Positions 28,655 through 36,165 of a stretch of DNA of 64,000 nucleotides are shown piece after piece (within the stretch, counting starts at the first letter, position 1; the number at the start of each line of letters is the position of its first letter). Source of the stretch: Roseburia intestinalis L1-82 (GTDB taxonomy: Bacteria; Bacillota; Clostridia; Lachnospirales; Lachnospiraceae); NCBI RefSeq assembly GCF_900537995.1, contig NZ_LR027880.1:3627001-3691000 (forward strand), read 5' to 3'. A program made the translations under genes and the position numbers. Below the pieces are notes generated by a model. That model was given only the letters and a program-made list of their open reading frames with translations. It had not been told where the DNA came from and did not search any database.

Positions 28655-29403
28655 TTAGTTTTTCCTGACAGCAAGACAGTAATTAACATGCTCAAAGGCT
28701 TTCATATCCGCCCCTGCCTTGTCGATAATATCCCTTTGAATATCATCCGGTGTCAACAACTCATAAATCAGAAAGCCATGTTTCTCCAGGAGTTTTTCAA
28801 TCTCGCTATAGGAAAAGGCTGATTGCATTGGCTCGCCACCTGCTTTTGCCATCATAATTGTGTTCTGCACACGCTTTTCGGAAGCATCAAAGAAATTCTC
28901 ATCTGGATAATCAAACACAAGCGAACTCCCATCCGCACAAAGTTCGGAAAGTGCAGCCAACATCGTATTGATTGCTTCCGTCGAAAGATAATACGTTACG
29001 CCGAGCCATGAGAAAAATGTTTTCACAGATGCGTCACCCCCCCATCGATCAGACGTTCCGCTACATTATCTTTCGTAAAATCCGCAGGAACAAAGGTGAG
29101 ATTATCAGGAATCGTCCAACCGGCACGGGTGATCCGTTCTATTTTATCTTTCTGCGTCAGGGGATGATCGACTTCAAATACCCTATGTTTTGATAAGAAT
29201 TCTTTTTCCCGAAGAGCGAAGGTATCCAGATCTGCGCCGAGCATAACATATTGCTTTGTGCCAGTCAGAACGGCGGCATATTCTTCTGCTGTCATCAGCT
29301 CTTTTGCAAGATGATCCGCGAAAACCGGATGATCTTCATTTTCTGCATGAAACGCCCGTCCAAATGAACTCATCAGGGCAGTAATACTAACTTCGTTATT
29401 CAT
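28655..29403 (-). pseudogene. SAM-dependent methyltransferase (leucine carboxyl methyltransferase-like), frameshifted
   Basis: Two reading frames together make one class I methyltransferase of the PF04072 (TcmP/PPM1-like) type. The first starts at ATG 29403 (GGAGG eight bases upstream) with MNNEVSITALMSSFGRAFH and the cofactor region YVMLGADLDTF. It stops at 29023 soon after a run of seven G (C7 on the plus strand, 29037-29043). The second frame continues with KTFFSWLGVTYYLS and LVFDYPDE to 28655. One more G would join them as DGGGDASVKTFFSW. The overlap is GTGA, so re-initiation is conceivable. It may be a pseudogene, a slippage-controlled gene or a base-calling error. Confidence 0.82.
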
Positions 29404-29553
29404 TCCTTTGTCCTCCATCTTTGATGTTTCCCCTATTTTTCTTCCATTTCTTTCGTATTTGCATGAAACAGCTCCAGTGCCCGTATGAAGCAGTTGCATT
29501 TCTACGGTAAGACCTGTGTCATTTACAGGCGTGCTGAGTGTATTGATTACAAA

Positions 29554-29593
29554 ACGCAGAGCAAACCTTCATCTATCAGGTCTTGCTCTGCGT
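29554..29593 (-). terminator. Terminator of the Cys-rich KTR gene
   Basis: An 11-bp perfect stem (ACGCAGAGCAA with TTGCTCTGCGT, extended by GACC/GGTT) begins at the base after the stop codon. On the minus strand it is followed by TTTGTAAT. Confidence 0.8.
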
Positions 29594-29782
29594 CTAAGCG
29601 TCTGGCGTTTTAATTTCTTCAATTTTTTTATTTCTAAAATAAATCACACAAGTATATTTACATTTCGGACAAAATAACGGAAAATCCTCTAACACCGTAT
29701 GTGGACGTATCTGTGTCCTCGTTTTCCCGCCGCATCTGGGACAGTGAAGCCACTCTAATTTCTTTTCTATATTTTCAACCAT
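29594..29782 (-). CDS. Cysteine-rich KTR-domain protein
   Basis: Small protein of 62 residues with the Cys_rich_KTR pattern: WLHCPRCGGKTRTQIR, then FPLFCPKCKYTC. The two CxxC pairs should bind one zinc. Homologues of this family are known mainly from conjugative elements and accessory islands of Firmicutes, which fits the broken genes on both sides. No ribosome-binding site is strong, though GGTGAGG lies about ten bases before the ATG. A tight terminator follows directly. Function is unknown. Confidence 0.82.
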   Translation of the reverse strand: MVENIEKKLEWLHCPRCGGKTRTQIRPHTVLEDFPLFCPKCKYTCVIYFRNKKIEEIKTPDA

Positions 29783-29960
29783 TTATACCACCTCACCTTT
29801 TCCTGATTGCAATGATCTTTACGCTCTCTTAACCTCTTGAATCGTCATAATATCTCAAGCGAAATCTGCGTGGTTCGTTATGCGTTTTTCTCATATAACT
29901 TTCTCATTGCGCTGCCAATACTGCATCTCTAAGATACATTTTATCCATGTCGCACCCTCA

Positions 29961-30275
29961 TCATATTCGTACTTCAAGGATAGAGTTGATTATCTGTCGG
30001 AAACCATAGTCGAGGAACTCCTCTTCTGTCATACCATTCTGCGCGCAAATGAATTTTCCCTTTGTCTCGGCAAGCGCAAGCAGCGAATCAATGCTTGTGG
30101 AGAGGACATAGACCGTCAGCACAGGAACAACTTCTTTTCTTACCTCGCCGCTTTTCTGCCCACGCACAATGAGTGTTTCAAGAATCTCATTTATCTCCGT
30201 CCCAAGGCAAAGTATATTTTTCACTGTATCTGAAGCTGCCACTTGCTCGATCTCCGCCGCGCCAGAACGCTTCAA
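29961..30275 (-). pseudogene. TetR-family regulator, C-terminal fragment
   Basis: The frame encodes about 100 residues that resemble the ligand-binding half of a TetR/AcrR regulator (ETLIVRGQKSGEVRKEV, then FLDYGFRQIINSIL). The N-terminal helix-turn-helix is absent: upstream of 30275 the sequence switches to an unrelated plus-strand ATPase relic. It thus looks like a gene cut by insertion or deletion near 30275-30300. Between 29783 and 29960 I see only a short degenerate frame (WIKCILEMQYWQRNEK) and no recognisable gene. Confidence 0.6.
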
Positions 30276-30296
30276 GGTTTCAAGCGAGTGGGGATA

Positions 30297-30500
30297 CTAT
30301 GTAATTTTGACATTGTCAACCAAAAAATCGCAAAGGAATTTTCACCGCATGAAATACATGGAACGCCGCGGAAGTGGTCTACGCAAATTTTGGCTTTCTG
30401 CATAGAATCCAAATCAAAGAAAGAGCTTGCATCATTTTGCGGCTTCAAAGATTTAAGGAACTTCACTTTGAAACATATCAACCCGTTTGGGTATAAGAAA
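30297..30500 (+). pseudogene. Relic of an AlbA/HATPase_c_4-type ATP-binding protein
   Basis: Plus-strand fragments in two frames recall the C-terminus of RecG-like/AlbA_2 ATP-binding proteins of mobile islands: FHRMKYMERRGSGLRK in one frame, then ILAFCIESKSKKELASFCG and LRNFTLKHINP in another. The pieces are separated by a frame change and missing sequence, and the end runs into the rpsI terminator. This is a decayed gene, not a working one. Confidence 0.55.
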
Positions 30501-30530
30501 ACCCCGGAAAACCTTGATTTTCCGGGGTTT
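30499..30530 (-). terminator. Terminator of the rplM-rpsI operon
   Basis: AAACCCCGGAAAA (30499-30511) and TTTTCCGGGGTTT (30518-30530) form a perfect 13-bp stem with a 6-nt loop. On the minus strand it runs into TTTTCTTAT, 34 bp after the rpsI stop. Confidence 0.88.
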
Positions 30531-30563
30531 GTAAACATAATTCGATTGTCTCTTTCGAGATAA

Positions 30564-30956
30564 TTATCTCTTTGAAAACTGTGGAGCGCGACGAGCTGCT
30601 TTGAGACCGTATTTCTTACGCTCTTTCATACGAGGATCACGTGTTAAGAATCCTGCTTTCTTTAATACTGGTCTGTAGTCAGCATCTACATTTAATAATG
30701 CACGAGCGATACCATGACGGATAGCTCCTGCCTGTCCTGTGTATCCACCACCGCGAACGTTTACTAAAACGTCGAATTTATCAGCTGTCTCGGTAGCAGT
30801 TAAAGGCTGACGAACAACAACCTTTAATGTCTCTAATCCGAAATACTCATCCATATCTCTTTTATTGATGGTAATTTTACCTGTACCTGGTACTAAATAT
30901 ACTCTGGCAACAGATGATTTTCTTCTTCCTGTTCCGTAATACTTTGTATTAGCCAC
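30564..30956 (-). CDS. rpsI: 30S ribosomal protein S9
   Basis: Small-subunit ribosomal protein of 130 residues, full length. It starts [14 protein letters not shown] and ends with the conserved basic tail [17 protein letters not shown] that reaches the P-site tRNA. The [19 protein letters not shown] block is intact. It follows rplM by 16 bp with AGGAGG before the ATG, in the universal L13-S9 operon. A strong terminator follows. Confidence 0.98.
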   Translation of the reverse strand: MANTKYYGTGRRKSSVARVYLVPGTGKITINKRDMDEYFGLETLKVVVRQPLTATETADKFDVLVNVRGGGYTGQAGAIRHGIARALLNVDADYRPVLKKAGFLTRDPRMKERKKYGLKAARRAPQFSKR

Positions 30957-30972
30957 TGTTTTTCCCTCCTAA

Positions 30973-31401
30973 TTAAAATGTTAAAGCTTCAGGTTTCTGA
31001 GCTGCATGCTTGTGATCCGGTCCAACGTATACGAATAATTTTGTATACATCTCTCTTCCTAAAGGTCCCTTTGGAAGCATGCCTTTTACTGCGTGCTCGA
31101 TAACTCTTTCCGGATGTTTCGCTAACATTTCTTTTAAGGTAGTCTCTTTCATACCACCTACATAATCAGAGTGATTGTAGTAGATCTTCTGGTCTAATTT
31201 TTTACCAGTTACTTTAATCTTCTCAGCGTTAACAACGATTACATAATCACCTGTGTCGATGTGCGGTGTAAAGATTGGTTTATTCTTTCCTCTTAATACT
31301 TTAGCAACTTCAGATGCTAAACGTCCTAATGTCATACCTTCAGCGTCAACTACATACCATTTTCTATCAATGGTAGCTGGGCTAGCCATAAAAGTTTTCA
31401 T
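30973..31401 (-). CDS. rplM: 50S ribosomal protein L13
   Basis: Large-subunit ribosomal protein of 142 residues. Family blocks are [18 protein letters not shown], the [12 protein letters not shown] strand, [12 protein letters not shown] and [16 protein letters not shown] before ATG 31401 fixes the start; the longer frame to 31461 runs into the leader. A clear promoter and a structured 140-nt leader precede it, suggesting feedback regulation by L13. First gene of the rplM-rpsI operon. Confidence 0.98.
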   Translation of the reverse strand: MKTFMASPATIDRKWYVVDAEGMTLGRLASEVAKVLRGKNKPIFTPHIDTGDYVIVVNAEKIKVTGKKLDQKIYYNHSDYVGGMKETTLKEMLAKHPERVIEHAVKGMLPKGPLGREMYTKLFVYVGPDHKHAAQKPEALTF

Positions 31402-31542
31402 TGATCTTCCTCCTAGAAATAATGTTACGGAACACCTCTGCAATGTGAATGTCCAGGACACACCGCTTGGTATTCAATAAATTGTTTATAGTTTAAATGT
31501 CGCTCCGGGGCTTTGGATTGACATTACTTCACTATCACAGAC
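31402..31542 (-). promoter_or_regulatory. Probable L13-type ribosomal-protein leader
   Basis: About 140 nt lie between the promoter and rplM. The proximal part (about 31405-31480, minus strand) holds GGACATTCACATTGCAGAGG and the complementary-looking GTGTGTCC/GGACA and CGGTGT/GGTGTTCCG segments. These recall the L13 leader family of Firmicutes, in which excess L13 shuts off its own operon. Covariance could not be tested here. Confidence 0.5.
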
Positions 31543-31548
31543 TCAAAT

Positions 31549-31577
31549 AGTATAGTACACGACGCCTTGTGTGTCAA
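31549..31577 (-). promoter_or_regulatory. SigmaA promoter of rplM-rpsI
   Basis: On the minus strand a consensus TTGACA (31572-31577), a 17-bp spacer and TATACT (31549-31554). It is the best promoter match in the window and suits a ribosomal operon. Confidence 0.85.
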
Positions 31578-31680
31578 GGATTTTTTTACTTTAGATCAAA
31601 CTTTTTACAAATAAAACTATCTTCCAAATTAACTCTGAAAGAGGCGGATATCCTTTATCAGATGTCCGCCTCTAATCTGC

Positions 31681-32352
31681 CTATTTCGTTATCTCAAACT
31701 TAAATTTATTACTGCTCCATACATTGTCCTTAAAATGAATTTCGATTGTTTTCCAGTCCGCCGGAACCTCATACCCAATCACACCATTCATTTTTTTCCC
31801 TGCTGCAATGGTTCCATCTAACTGATTTTGATCATTTTTCTCCAAAAGAGCACTCACTGAATAATTCAGTGCATAATCGTCCGCATATGCTTCAAAACTC
31901 GCCATACTGCTTATATTTATCTCAGAATCAGAATTATTTGCGATTTCAAACTCTACCAGAACAAACTCATTTCCATCTGCCGGTTTATTATACTCTGACC
32001 CGCTGCTCTGCGTATAATTGACCATTGTAACCTGCACATCATTCATTTCTGCAGTTTCACCAATACCAAATATATCCTTCTCACTATCTTCTTGTTTGAC
32101 AGAGGTATCTTCTGTAGTATCATTCACCACATCAGCCTTGTTATCTGTATTATTCTGCGTCGAGGCATTCTCTACCTTTTTCGTTTTATCCGCTCCACCG
32201 CCCGACATTGCTGCAATAATAATAACCACCACCACAACGATCACGATCCATTTCCCGATACCGCCCTGTTTCTTTCTGCAGTTTGGGCAGACCTTCGCGC
32301 CTTTCGGTATCTCACTCTTACAGTGTTTGCACAACTTTGTTTCATTTTCCAT
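31681..32352 (-). CDS. Zinc-ribbon membrane protein with DUF4352-like domain
   Basis: Protein of 223 residues. It begins with a zinc ribbon (LCKHCKSEIP...VCPNCRKK) followed by a membrane helix (WIVIVVVVVIIIAAM) at about 36-50. A low-complexity Asn/Thr/Asp linker comes next. The C-terminal domain of about 125 residues resembles the DUF4352 immunoglobulin-like fold (NEFVLVEFEIANNSDSEINI). The ribbon should be cytosolic and the beta domain outside. AGGAGG eight bases before ATG 32352 sets the start. The reading frame stays open further upstream only because it runs through 52-bp tandem repeats, which are not likely to be translated. It is part of the accessory block between truA and rplM. Function unknown. 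Confidence 0.82.
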   Translation of the reverse strand: MENETKLCKHCKSEIPKGAKVCPNCRKKQGGIGKWIVIVVVVVIIIAAMSGGGADKTKKVENASTQNNTDNKADVVNDTTEDTSVKQEDSEKDIFGIGETAEMNDVQVTMVNYTQSSGSEYNKPADGNEFVLVEFEIANNSDSEINISSMASFEAYADDYALNYSVSALLEKNDQNQLDGTIAAGKKMNGVIGYEVPADWKTIEIHFKDNVWSSNKFKFEITK

Positions 32353-32362
32353 TTCATAATCC

Positions 32363-32507
32363 TCCTTGTTTTGCGGAGCAAAATGCGAGCCCTTTGGTGA
32401 GCAGAGGATTTTACTCCTTGTTTTGCGGAGCAAAATGCGAGCCCTTTGGTGAGCAGAGGATTTTACTCCTTGTTTTGCGGAGCAAAATGCGAGCCCTTTG
32501 GTGAGCA
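32363..32507. repeat. 52-bp tandem repeat, about 2.8 copies
   Basis: Copies at 32363-32414, 32415-32466 and 32467-32507 (partial) appear identical. Each contains the small palindrome TTTTGC-GGA-GCAAAA and a GCGAGCCC segment. Because 52 is not a multiple of three, the frame changes at each copy, arguing against a coding role. The array ends just before the ribosome-binding site of the zinc-ribbon gene, so it probably belongs to its leader or promoter. Confidence 0.9.
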
Positions 32508-32560
32508 ATGCCCAGCACTCTTGGCACGTATTTTACTCCTTTGTTTTACTACTTTTTATT

Positions 32561-32590
32561 TCATCCTACTTTATGCTACTTTATCCTACT
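32561..32590. promoter_or_regulatory. Three 10-bp iterons upstream of the RHH gene
   Basis: TCATCCTACT, TTATGCTACT and TTATCCTACT follow each other without gap, each one helical turn long. They lie between the divergent zinc-ribbon and ribbon-helix-helix genes, about 75 bp before the latter. Ribbon-helix-helix repressors commonly bind such tandem sites, so autoregulation is inferred. Confidence 0.5.
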
Positions 32591-32664
32591 TAGTGGTATA
32601 TGTCAACCATTTATCGTATATATAAAAATAGAGTTATTTAATCGAAAACGAAATGAGGCTGTCT

Positions 32665-32823
32665 ATGAAACCATTAAAAAATAAAGTAAGCATCACACTT
32701 GATTCAGACATCATTGAACAGTTAAAGCTCCTCGCCGAGCAGGACGACCGTTCTTTTTCCCAATATATCAATATGATATTGAAAGAATATCTGACCCAGG
32801 CGGACAAAAAGAAAGAAGCGTAA
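32665..32823 (+). CDS. Small ribbon-helix-helix DNA-binding protein
   Basis: Protein of 52 residues. It shows the CopG/Arc-type pattern: a short strand NKVSITLDSD, helix IIEQLKLLAEQD, turn DRSFS and helix QYINMILKEYLTQ, with a lysine-rich tail. GAGG six bases before ATG 32665 fixes the start; a weaker in-frame ATG is at 32653. Such proteins dimerise through the strand and bind direct-repeat operators. No toxin gene is adjacent on the same strand, so an antitoxin role is not supported. The iterons at 32561-32590 are its likely target. It stands in the accessory block that separates truA from rplM. Confidence 0.78.
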   Translation: MKPLKNKVSITLDSDIIEQLKLLAEQDDRSFSQYINMILKEYLTQADKKKEA

Positions 32824-32955
32824 AACATCTCTGTCTTATGCTTCTCCCATCTTAGCCGTATTTCATTTATTTTTGGTATGCACCGTGCATACATTTTCAC
32901 ATTATATAATGTTGAGTTCAAATAGTAAGTTCAATTTTTGACTGTCAAATTACAT

Positions 32956-34110
32956 TTAAAATAATATTGCTTCTAAGATCGCGCAGATGGCAGCTGCAGC
33001 AAAAAGAAATATAAATTCCGCTGCAGCATAACCGATCAGTCTTACGAACCGGTTCTTACTGTTTACAACCGGTATGTTTCTCCGCATTCCCATATAATCA
33101 CAGACAAAAAATATAAATACGATCTGCGACAGCCAGACCACCAGCCGTTCCAGTGTCAATTTTGACTGCGGGAGCAGTTTTCCATTCGCATCATGCGCTT
33201 CTAACGACCACGCAGTAACTGTGACCAACGCATATCCTATGACTGCGACGATCATTTTCCATACTTTTCCTGTCCGAAATCCCGGTATTTTATAAAAAGG
33301 GATTTCACCGGCTTGATCTTTTTTACAGCTCTGCGCACAATAAAACTTATTTTTATCACTATCCATACTACTGCAGGGGATTTCCGCTGCATTGCAGATA
33401 TCCGCCTTAAGTTCATCCACATTCTGATACCGGTCCTCAGGGTTTATCTTAATGCATTTTAACACAATCGTCCTGAATTTTCCTTCGGTCAGCTTTTCCA
33501 TCGGGAACTCTCTCACAAGCATATAATTAAGCAGCACACCCATCGCATAAATATCGGTTCTCGCATCCGTCTGTCCGAACCCAAACTGTTCCGGTGCCGC
33601 ATAGCCTTGCGTTCCCATCATAACAGTATCCTTTGACTTGCCAGGCTGGTAGATTCTCGCAATGTCAAAATCGACCAGCTTCACTTCCCCCTCATTGGTC
33701 AGAATCACATTCTCTGCTTTCAAGTCTCTGCATATGACTGGCATTTTTGCATGGTGCAAAGGGTAAAGCGCATTGCACAGACAGATTATGATATCAGCAG
33801 CGTCTTTCTCCGAAAAATATTTTTCTTTTAACATTTCTTCCAGATTTTTTCCGCTCAAGTACTCCTCAATCACGATCAGATTCGTATCGGTCTGAATACA
33901 CTCATAGATCTTTGGTATATACGCATTCGGATTTTCCTTTAAAAAAAGATAAATCTCCTCCAGGTCCAATGCAACATACTTTCGCACACCAATCACACCA
34001 TTCACTTGGTTTCTTACGATATGTACTTTTTCATTGTCACCCAGTCTGCCAAGATCCACATATTCTGACAAACAGTACTCCTCATCTAACCGCATATAAT
34101 TTCCCACCAT
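32956..34110 (-). CDS. Membrane-bound Ser/Thr protein kinase
   Basis: Protein of 384 residues with an N-terminal kinase domain (about 15-255) and about three membrane helices at the C-terminus (about 280-384). The catalytic lysine is Lys44 (VRKYV), the catalytic loop ICRDLKAEN (Asp129, Asn134) and the metal motif DFD (147-149, in place of DFG). The activation segment ends GTQGYAAPEQ. The glycine-rich loop is incomplete (LGRLGDNEK), and Cys replaces His of HRD. The key Lys, Asp, Asn and Asp remain, so activity is plausible. No PASTA repeats or extracellular sensor domain are present, and no phosphatase gene is nearby. It is divergent from the XRE-like gene, with which it probably forms a pair. 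Confidence 0.87.
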   Translation of the reverse strand: MVGNYMRLDEEYCLSEYVDLGRLGDNEKVHIVRNQVNGVIGVRKYVALDLEEIYLFLKENPNAYIPKIYECIQTDTNLIVIEEYLSGKNLEEMLKEKYFSEKDAADIIICLCNALYPLHHAKMPVICRDLKAENVILTNEGEVKLVDFDIARIYQPGKSKDTVMMGTQGYAAPEQFGFGQTDARTDIYAMGVLLNYMLVREFPMEKLTEGKFRTIVLKCIKINPEDRYQNVDELKADICNAAEIPCSSMDSDKNKFYCAQSCKKDQAGEIPFYKIPGFRTGKVWKMIVAVIGYALVTVTAWSLEAHDANGKLLPQSKLTLERLVVWLSQIVFIFFVCDYMGMRRNIPVVNSKNRFVRLIGYAAAEFIFLFAAAAICAILEAILF

Positions 34111-34238
34111 TTTCTTGCATTCATCTGTACAACACGATATTATAAATGTCAGGGCAGTTCATGCGCCCAAACCAGCATTTACAATTTGTAGTATAAAAAT
34201 ATTTTATTATTTTTTACAGTACAATTCAAGGAGACTTT

Positions 34239-34673
34239 ATGGATCAGAAAACGACCGGCGAACTGATGCAGCTTCTCTCTTCCGCCAAAAATATTTCCGA
34301 TTTAAAACAATACACTGACGCACTTGCAGACATGACATCTTCCGTGACCTTTCCGGAATATTTAAATGAACTGATGCATGCCCGCGGCGTGACCGCCTCA
34401 AAACTGATCTCTGCAGCCCAGATTCAGCGCAATTACGGCTATCAGATCTTAGACGGCAGGCGAAGTCCCTCCCGTGATAAAGTCATTTCTCTCTGCCTTG
34501 CACTAAAGCTTGAGCTCCCGGAAACACAGCGTGCTCTCACGCTCACAAAAAACGGACAGCTCTATTCCAAAAACAAACGGGATTCCATCCTCATTTTTGC
34601 TTTTGGGAAAAAGCTGTCCGTGATTGACACAAACGTGCTTTTAGAAGAAATGAATGAGCCTGTTTTAAACTGA
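34239..34673 (+). CDS. XRE-like helix-turn-helix protein paired with a Ser/Thr kinase
   Basis: Protein of 144 residues. After about 40 variable residues a helix-turn-helix follows: FPEYLNELMHARGVTASKLI, then NYGYQILDGRRSPSRDKVISL. The C-terminal part (ALTLTKNGQLYSKNKRDSIL...VIDTNVLLEEM) resembles a conserved extension of XRE-like proteins found beside kinases in Clostridia. AAGGAGA stands before the ATG. It is divergent from the kinase gene with a 128-bp shared upstream region. I infer that the kinase or its signal acts on this regulator; no direct proof is visible. Many Ser/Thr residues near the N-terminus could be targets. Confidence 0.75.
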   Translation: MDQKTTGELMQLLSSAKNISDLKQYTDALADMTSSVTFPEYLNELMHARGVTASKLISAAQIQRNYGYQILDGRRSPSRDKVISLCLALKLELPETQRALTLTKNGQLYSKNKRDSILIFAFGKKLSVIDTNVLLEEMNEPVLN

Positions 34674-34735
34674 CTTCTGCATCATTCAAAAACATCCTGC
34701 CCTGTTGTAACATCTTTTCAAAGTGCACTTCTTTC

Positions 34736-35479
34736 TCATTCTACGTTTTCAAACTCGATCCCCATCATCGTAAGCCCGTGTGCCGGCGCCGTAGGCCCTG
34801 CCGCGCTGCGGTCTTTCTTTGCAAGAATTCCTTTTACCGCCTCCGGTTTGATCGCACCACCGCCAACCTGCACTAATGTCCCTGCAATGATCCGTACCAT
34901 ATTGTAAAGGAAACCGTTTCCCGTCACGCGGATCGTGATGATATCTCCTTCTTTTTCCACATCACAGGCATAGATCGTGCGCACCGTCGTCTTTACCTGT
35001 GCACCGATCGCACAAAAACTCTTAAAATCATGCTCTCCCTCAAGATAAGATGCCGCTTTTTTCATTTTCTCCACATCCAGTGGATAATGATAAAAATAGG
35101 TATCCAGCCGTCTTGTCGGCATACGGAATGTCCGGTTTAAAATACGGTATTCATAAGTTTTTCTGCTGTTCTGATAGCGCGGATGCCAGCCATCCTCCAC
35201 CTCACAGGATCCCTGCACCACAATATCTTCCGGCAGTCTCTGATTGAGTGCAAATGCAATTTTATCTGCCGGCATCCTCGTGTTCGTATCAAATACTGCA
35301 ATATTTCCAAGGGAATGTACACCCGAATCCGTCCGGCTCGCACCGCTCACCACGATCTGCTCGCCCAGAAGATTCGAAAGATTCTTATTTAGCACTTCTT
35401 CTATCGTGATACCGTTCGGCTGCACCTGCCATCCTTTGTAATTCGTGCCGTCATACGCCACGATCATTTTTACACGCAT
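34736..35479 (-). CDS. truA: tRNA pseudouridine(38-40) synthase TruA
   Basis: Cytoplasmic enzyme of 247 residues that isomerises uridines 38-40 in the anticodon stem of many tRNAs. Motifs: YDGTNYKGWQ at the N-terminus, the catalytic Asp in ASRTDSGVHSLGN, HPRY, and GNGFLYNMVRIIAGTL. AGGAG seven bases before ATG 35479 sets the start, removing 47 residues of the longest frame. In many Firmicutes truA follows ecfT directly and precedes rplM. Here about 690 bp of motif-rich DNA lie before it and an accessory block after it. Confidence 0.96.
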   Translation of the reverse strand: MRVKMIVAYDGTNYKGWQVQPNGITIEEVLNKNLSNLLGEQIVVSGASRTDSGVHSLGNIAVFDTNTRMPADKIAFALNQRLPEDIVVQGSCEVEDGWHPRYQNSRKTYEYRILNRTFRMPTRRLDTYFYHYPLDVEKMKKAASYLEGEHDFKSFCAIGAQVKTTVRTIYACDVEKEGDIITIRVTGNGFLYNMVRIIAGTLVQVGGGAIKPEAVKGILAKKDRSAAGPTAPAHGLTMMGIEFENVE

Positions 35480-35682
35480 AGTAATCTCCTGTTCTGAGCC
35501 GCATGCTGCGATAAAGCGGCAACAATCTGACCTTCCCGCAGACATATTTTTATATATTGCCGTAAAAGCCGCTTGTTTTTCCAACAGACAAATATCCCTG
35601 GAATCAAGCTTATTTTTCACGCTGACTTTCTGTTCTGTTTAAAAAATCCGTAGAACAGAATAGTCCGTGCACTTCAATATCC

Positions 35683-35918
35683 AATGGGTGAAAACCTAAT
35701 CTCTCAGCATCATTTCGCCCATTCCTTCTTTCTTTTCAACATCTTTTTCACTGTTTTGGGCGAAATCTTCTTCTATTTTCCCGTTTCACCCTGGATTTTT
35801 CATTTTTGCGGGCTATTTACGCTGGTTCATGTCATTTTCGCCCATTTTCCTGTATTTTGACTGATTTTCTATCAACAAATGGGTAAATTACTTCTATTTT
35901 TCATCTGTTTCGCCCATG
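35683..35918. repeat. Seven-copy alternating array of a TTTCGCCCAT/ATGGGYGAAA motif
   Basis: Within the gene-free 690 bp upstream of truA the motif occurs at 35683 (AATGGGTGAAAA), 35712 (ATTTCGCCCATT), 35754 (TTTTGGGCGAAAT), 35784 (TTTCACCCTGG), 35834 (ATTTTCGCCCATTTT), 35878 (AAATGGGTAAATT) and 35907 (GTTTCGCCCATG). Orientation alternates + - + - - + -. Neighbouring opposite copies can pair into hairpins. No open reading frame of note covers the region. Role unknown. Confidence 0.7.
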
Positions 35919-35991
35919 TTCAAACTTTTGTATGAATGGAACTTCTTCTTAGCCAGGTGAATATTCCTCCTGTGAGATTTTTTCATTCATA

Positions 35992-36047
35992 AGATTCGGG
36001 TGGCAAAGGGTGGCACACAACTTAGTGGTTGTCAAATTGCACAAAGC
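35992..36047. repeat. Dispersed intergenic element, copy A
   Basis: AGATTCGGGTGGCAAAGG followed 39 bases after its start by GTCAAATTGCACAAAGC. The same two conserved ends occur at the same distance at 47549-47605. Both copies lie behind a minus-strand gene. The right end merges into the dyad at 36036-36074. Confidence 0.6.
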
Positions 36048-36074
36048 CGCTACTATTTTCCAGCTTTGTGCAAT
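36036..36074 (-). terminator. Hairpin behind the ecfT operon
   Basis: ATTGCACAAAGC and GCTTTGTGCAAT form a perfect 12-bp dyad with a 15-nt loop. A second GC-rich dyad made of two TGCCGGCA palindromes lies at about 36099-36140, followed on the minus strand by TATTTTGTCATTTTGG. Together they probably end the ecf transcript, although the first has no clean T-run. Confidence 0.5.
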
Positions 36075-36165
36075 ACCATTCCAAAATGACAAAATACCCT
36101 GCCGGCATTCCATCATGAACCTCAGCCTGCCGGCACTGCAAAAATTTCCCGCGTCATAACTTACC

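Noticed and set aside
29783..29960. Short minus-strand frame after the TetR fragment
   Set aside because: It is interrupted by stops and gives no recognisable family, so I left it as part of the decayed island.
32353..32508. N-terminal extension of the zinc-ribbon protein through the 52-bp repeats
   Set aside because: Repeat copies are read in different frames, and a strong AGGAGG with ATG at 32352 lies inside.
32665..34110. Toxin-antitoxin pair formed by the RHH protein and a neighbour
   Set aside because: No small toxin gene is adjacent in the same operon; the next gene is a large kinase on the other strand.
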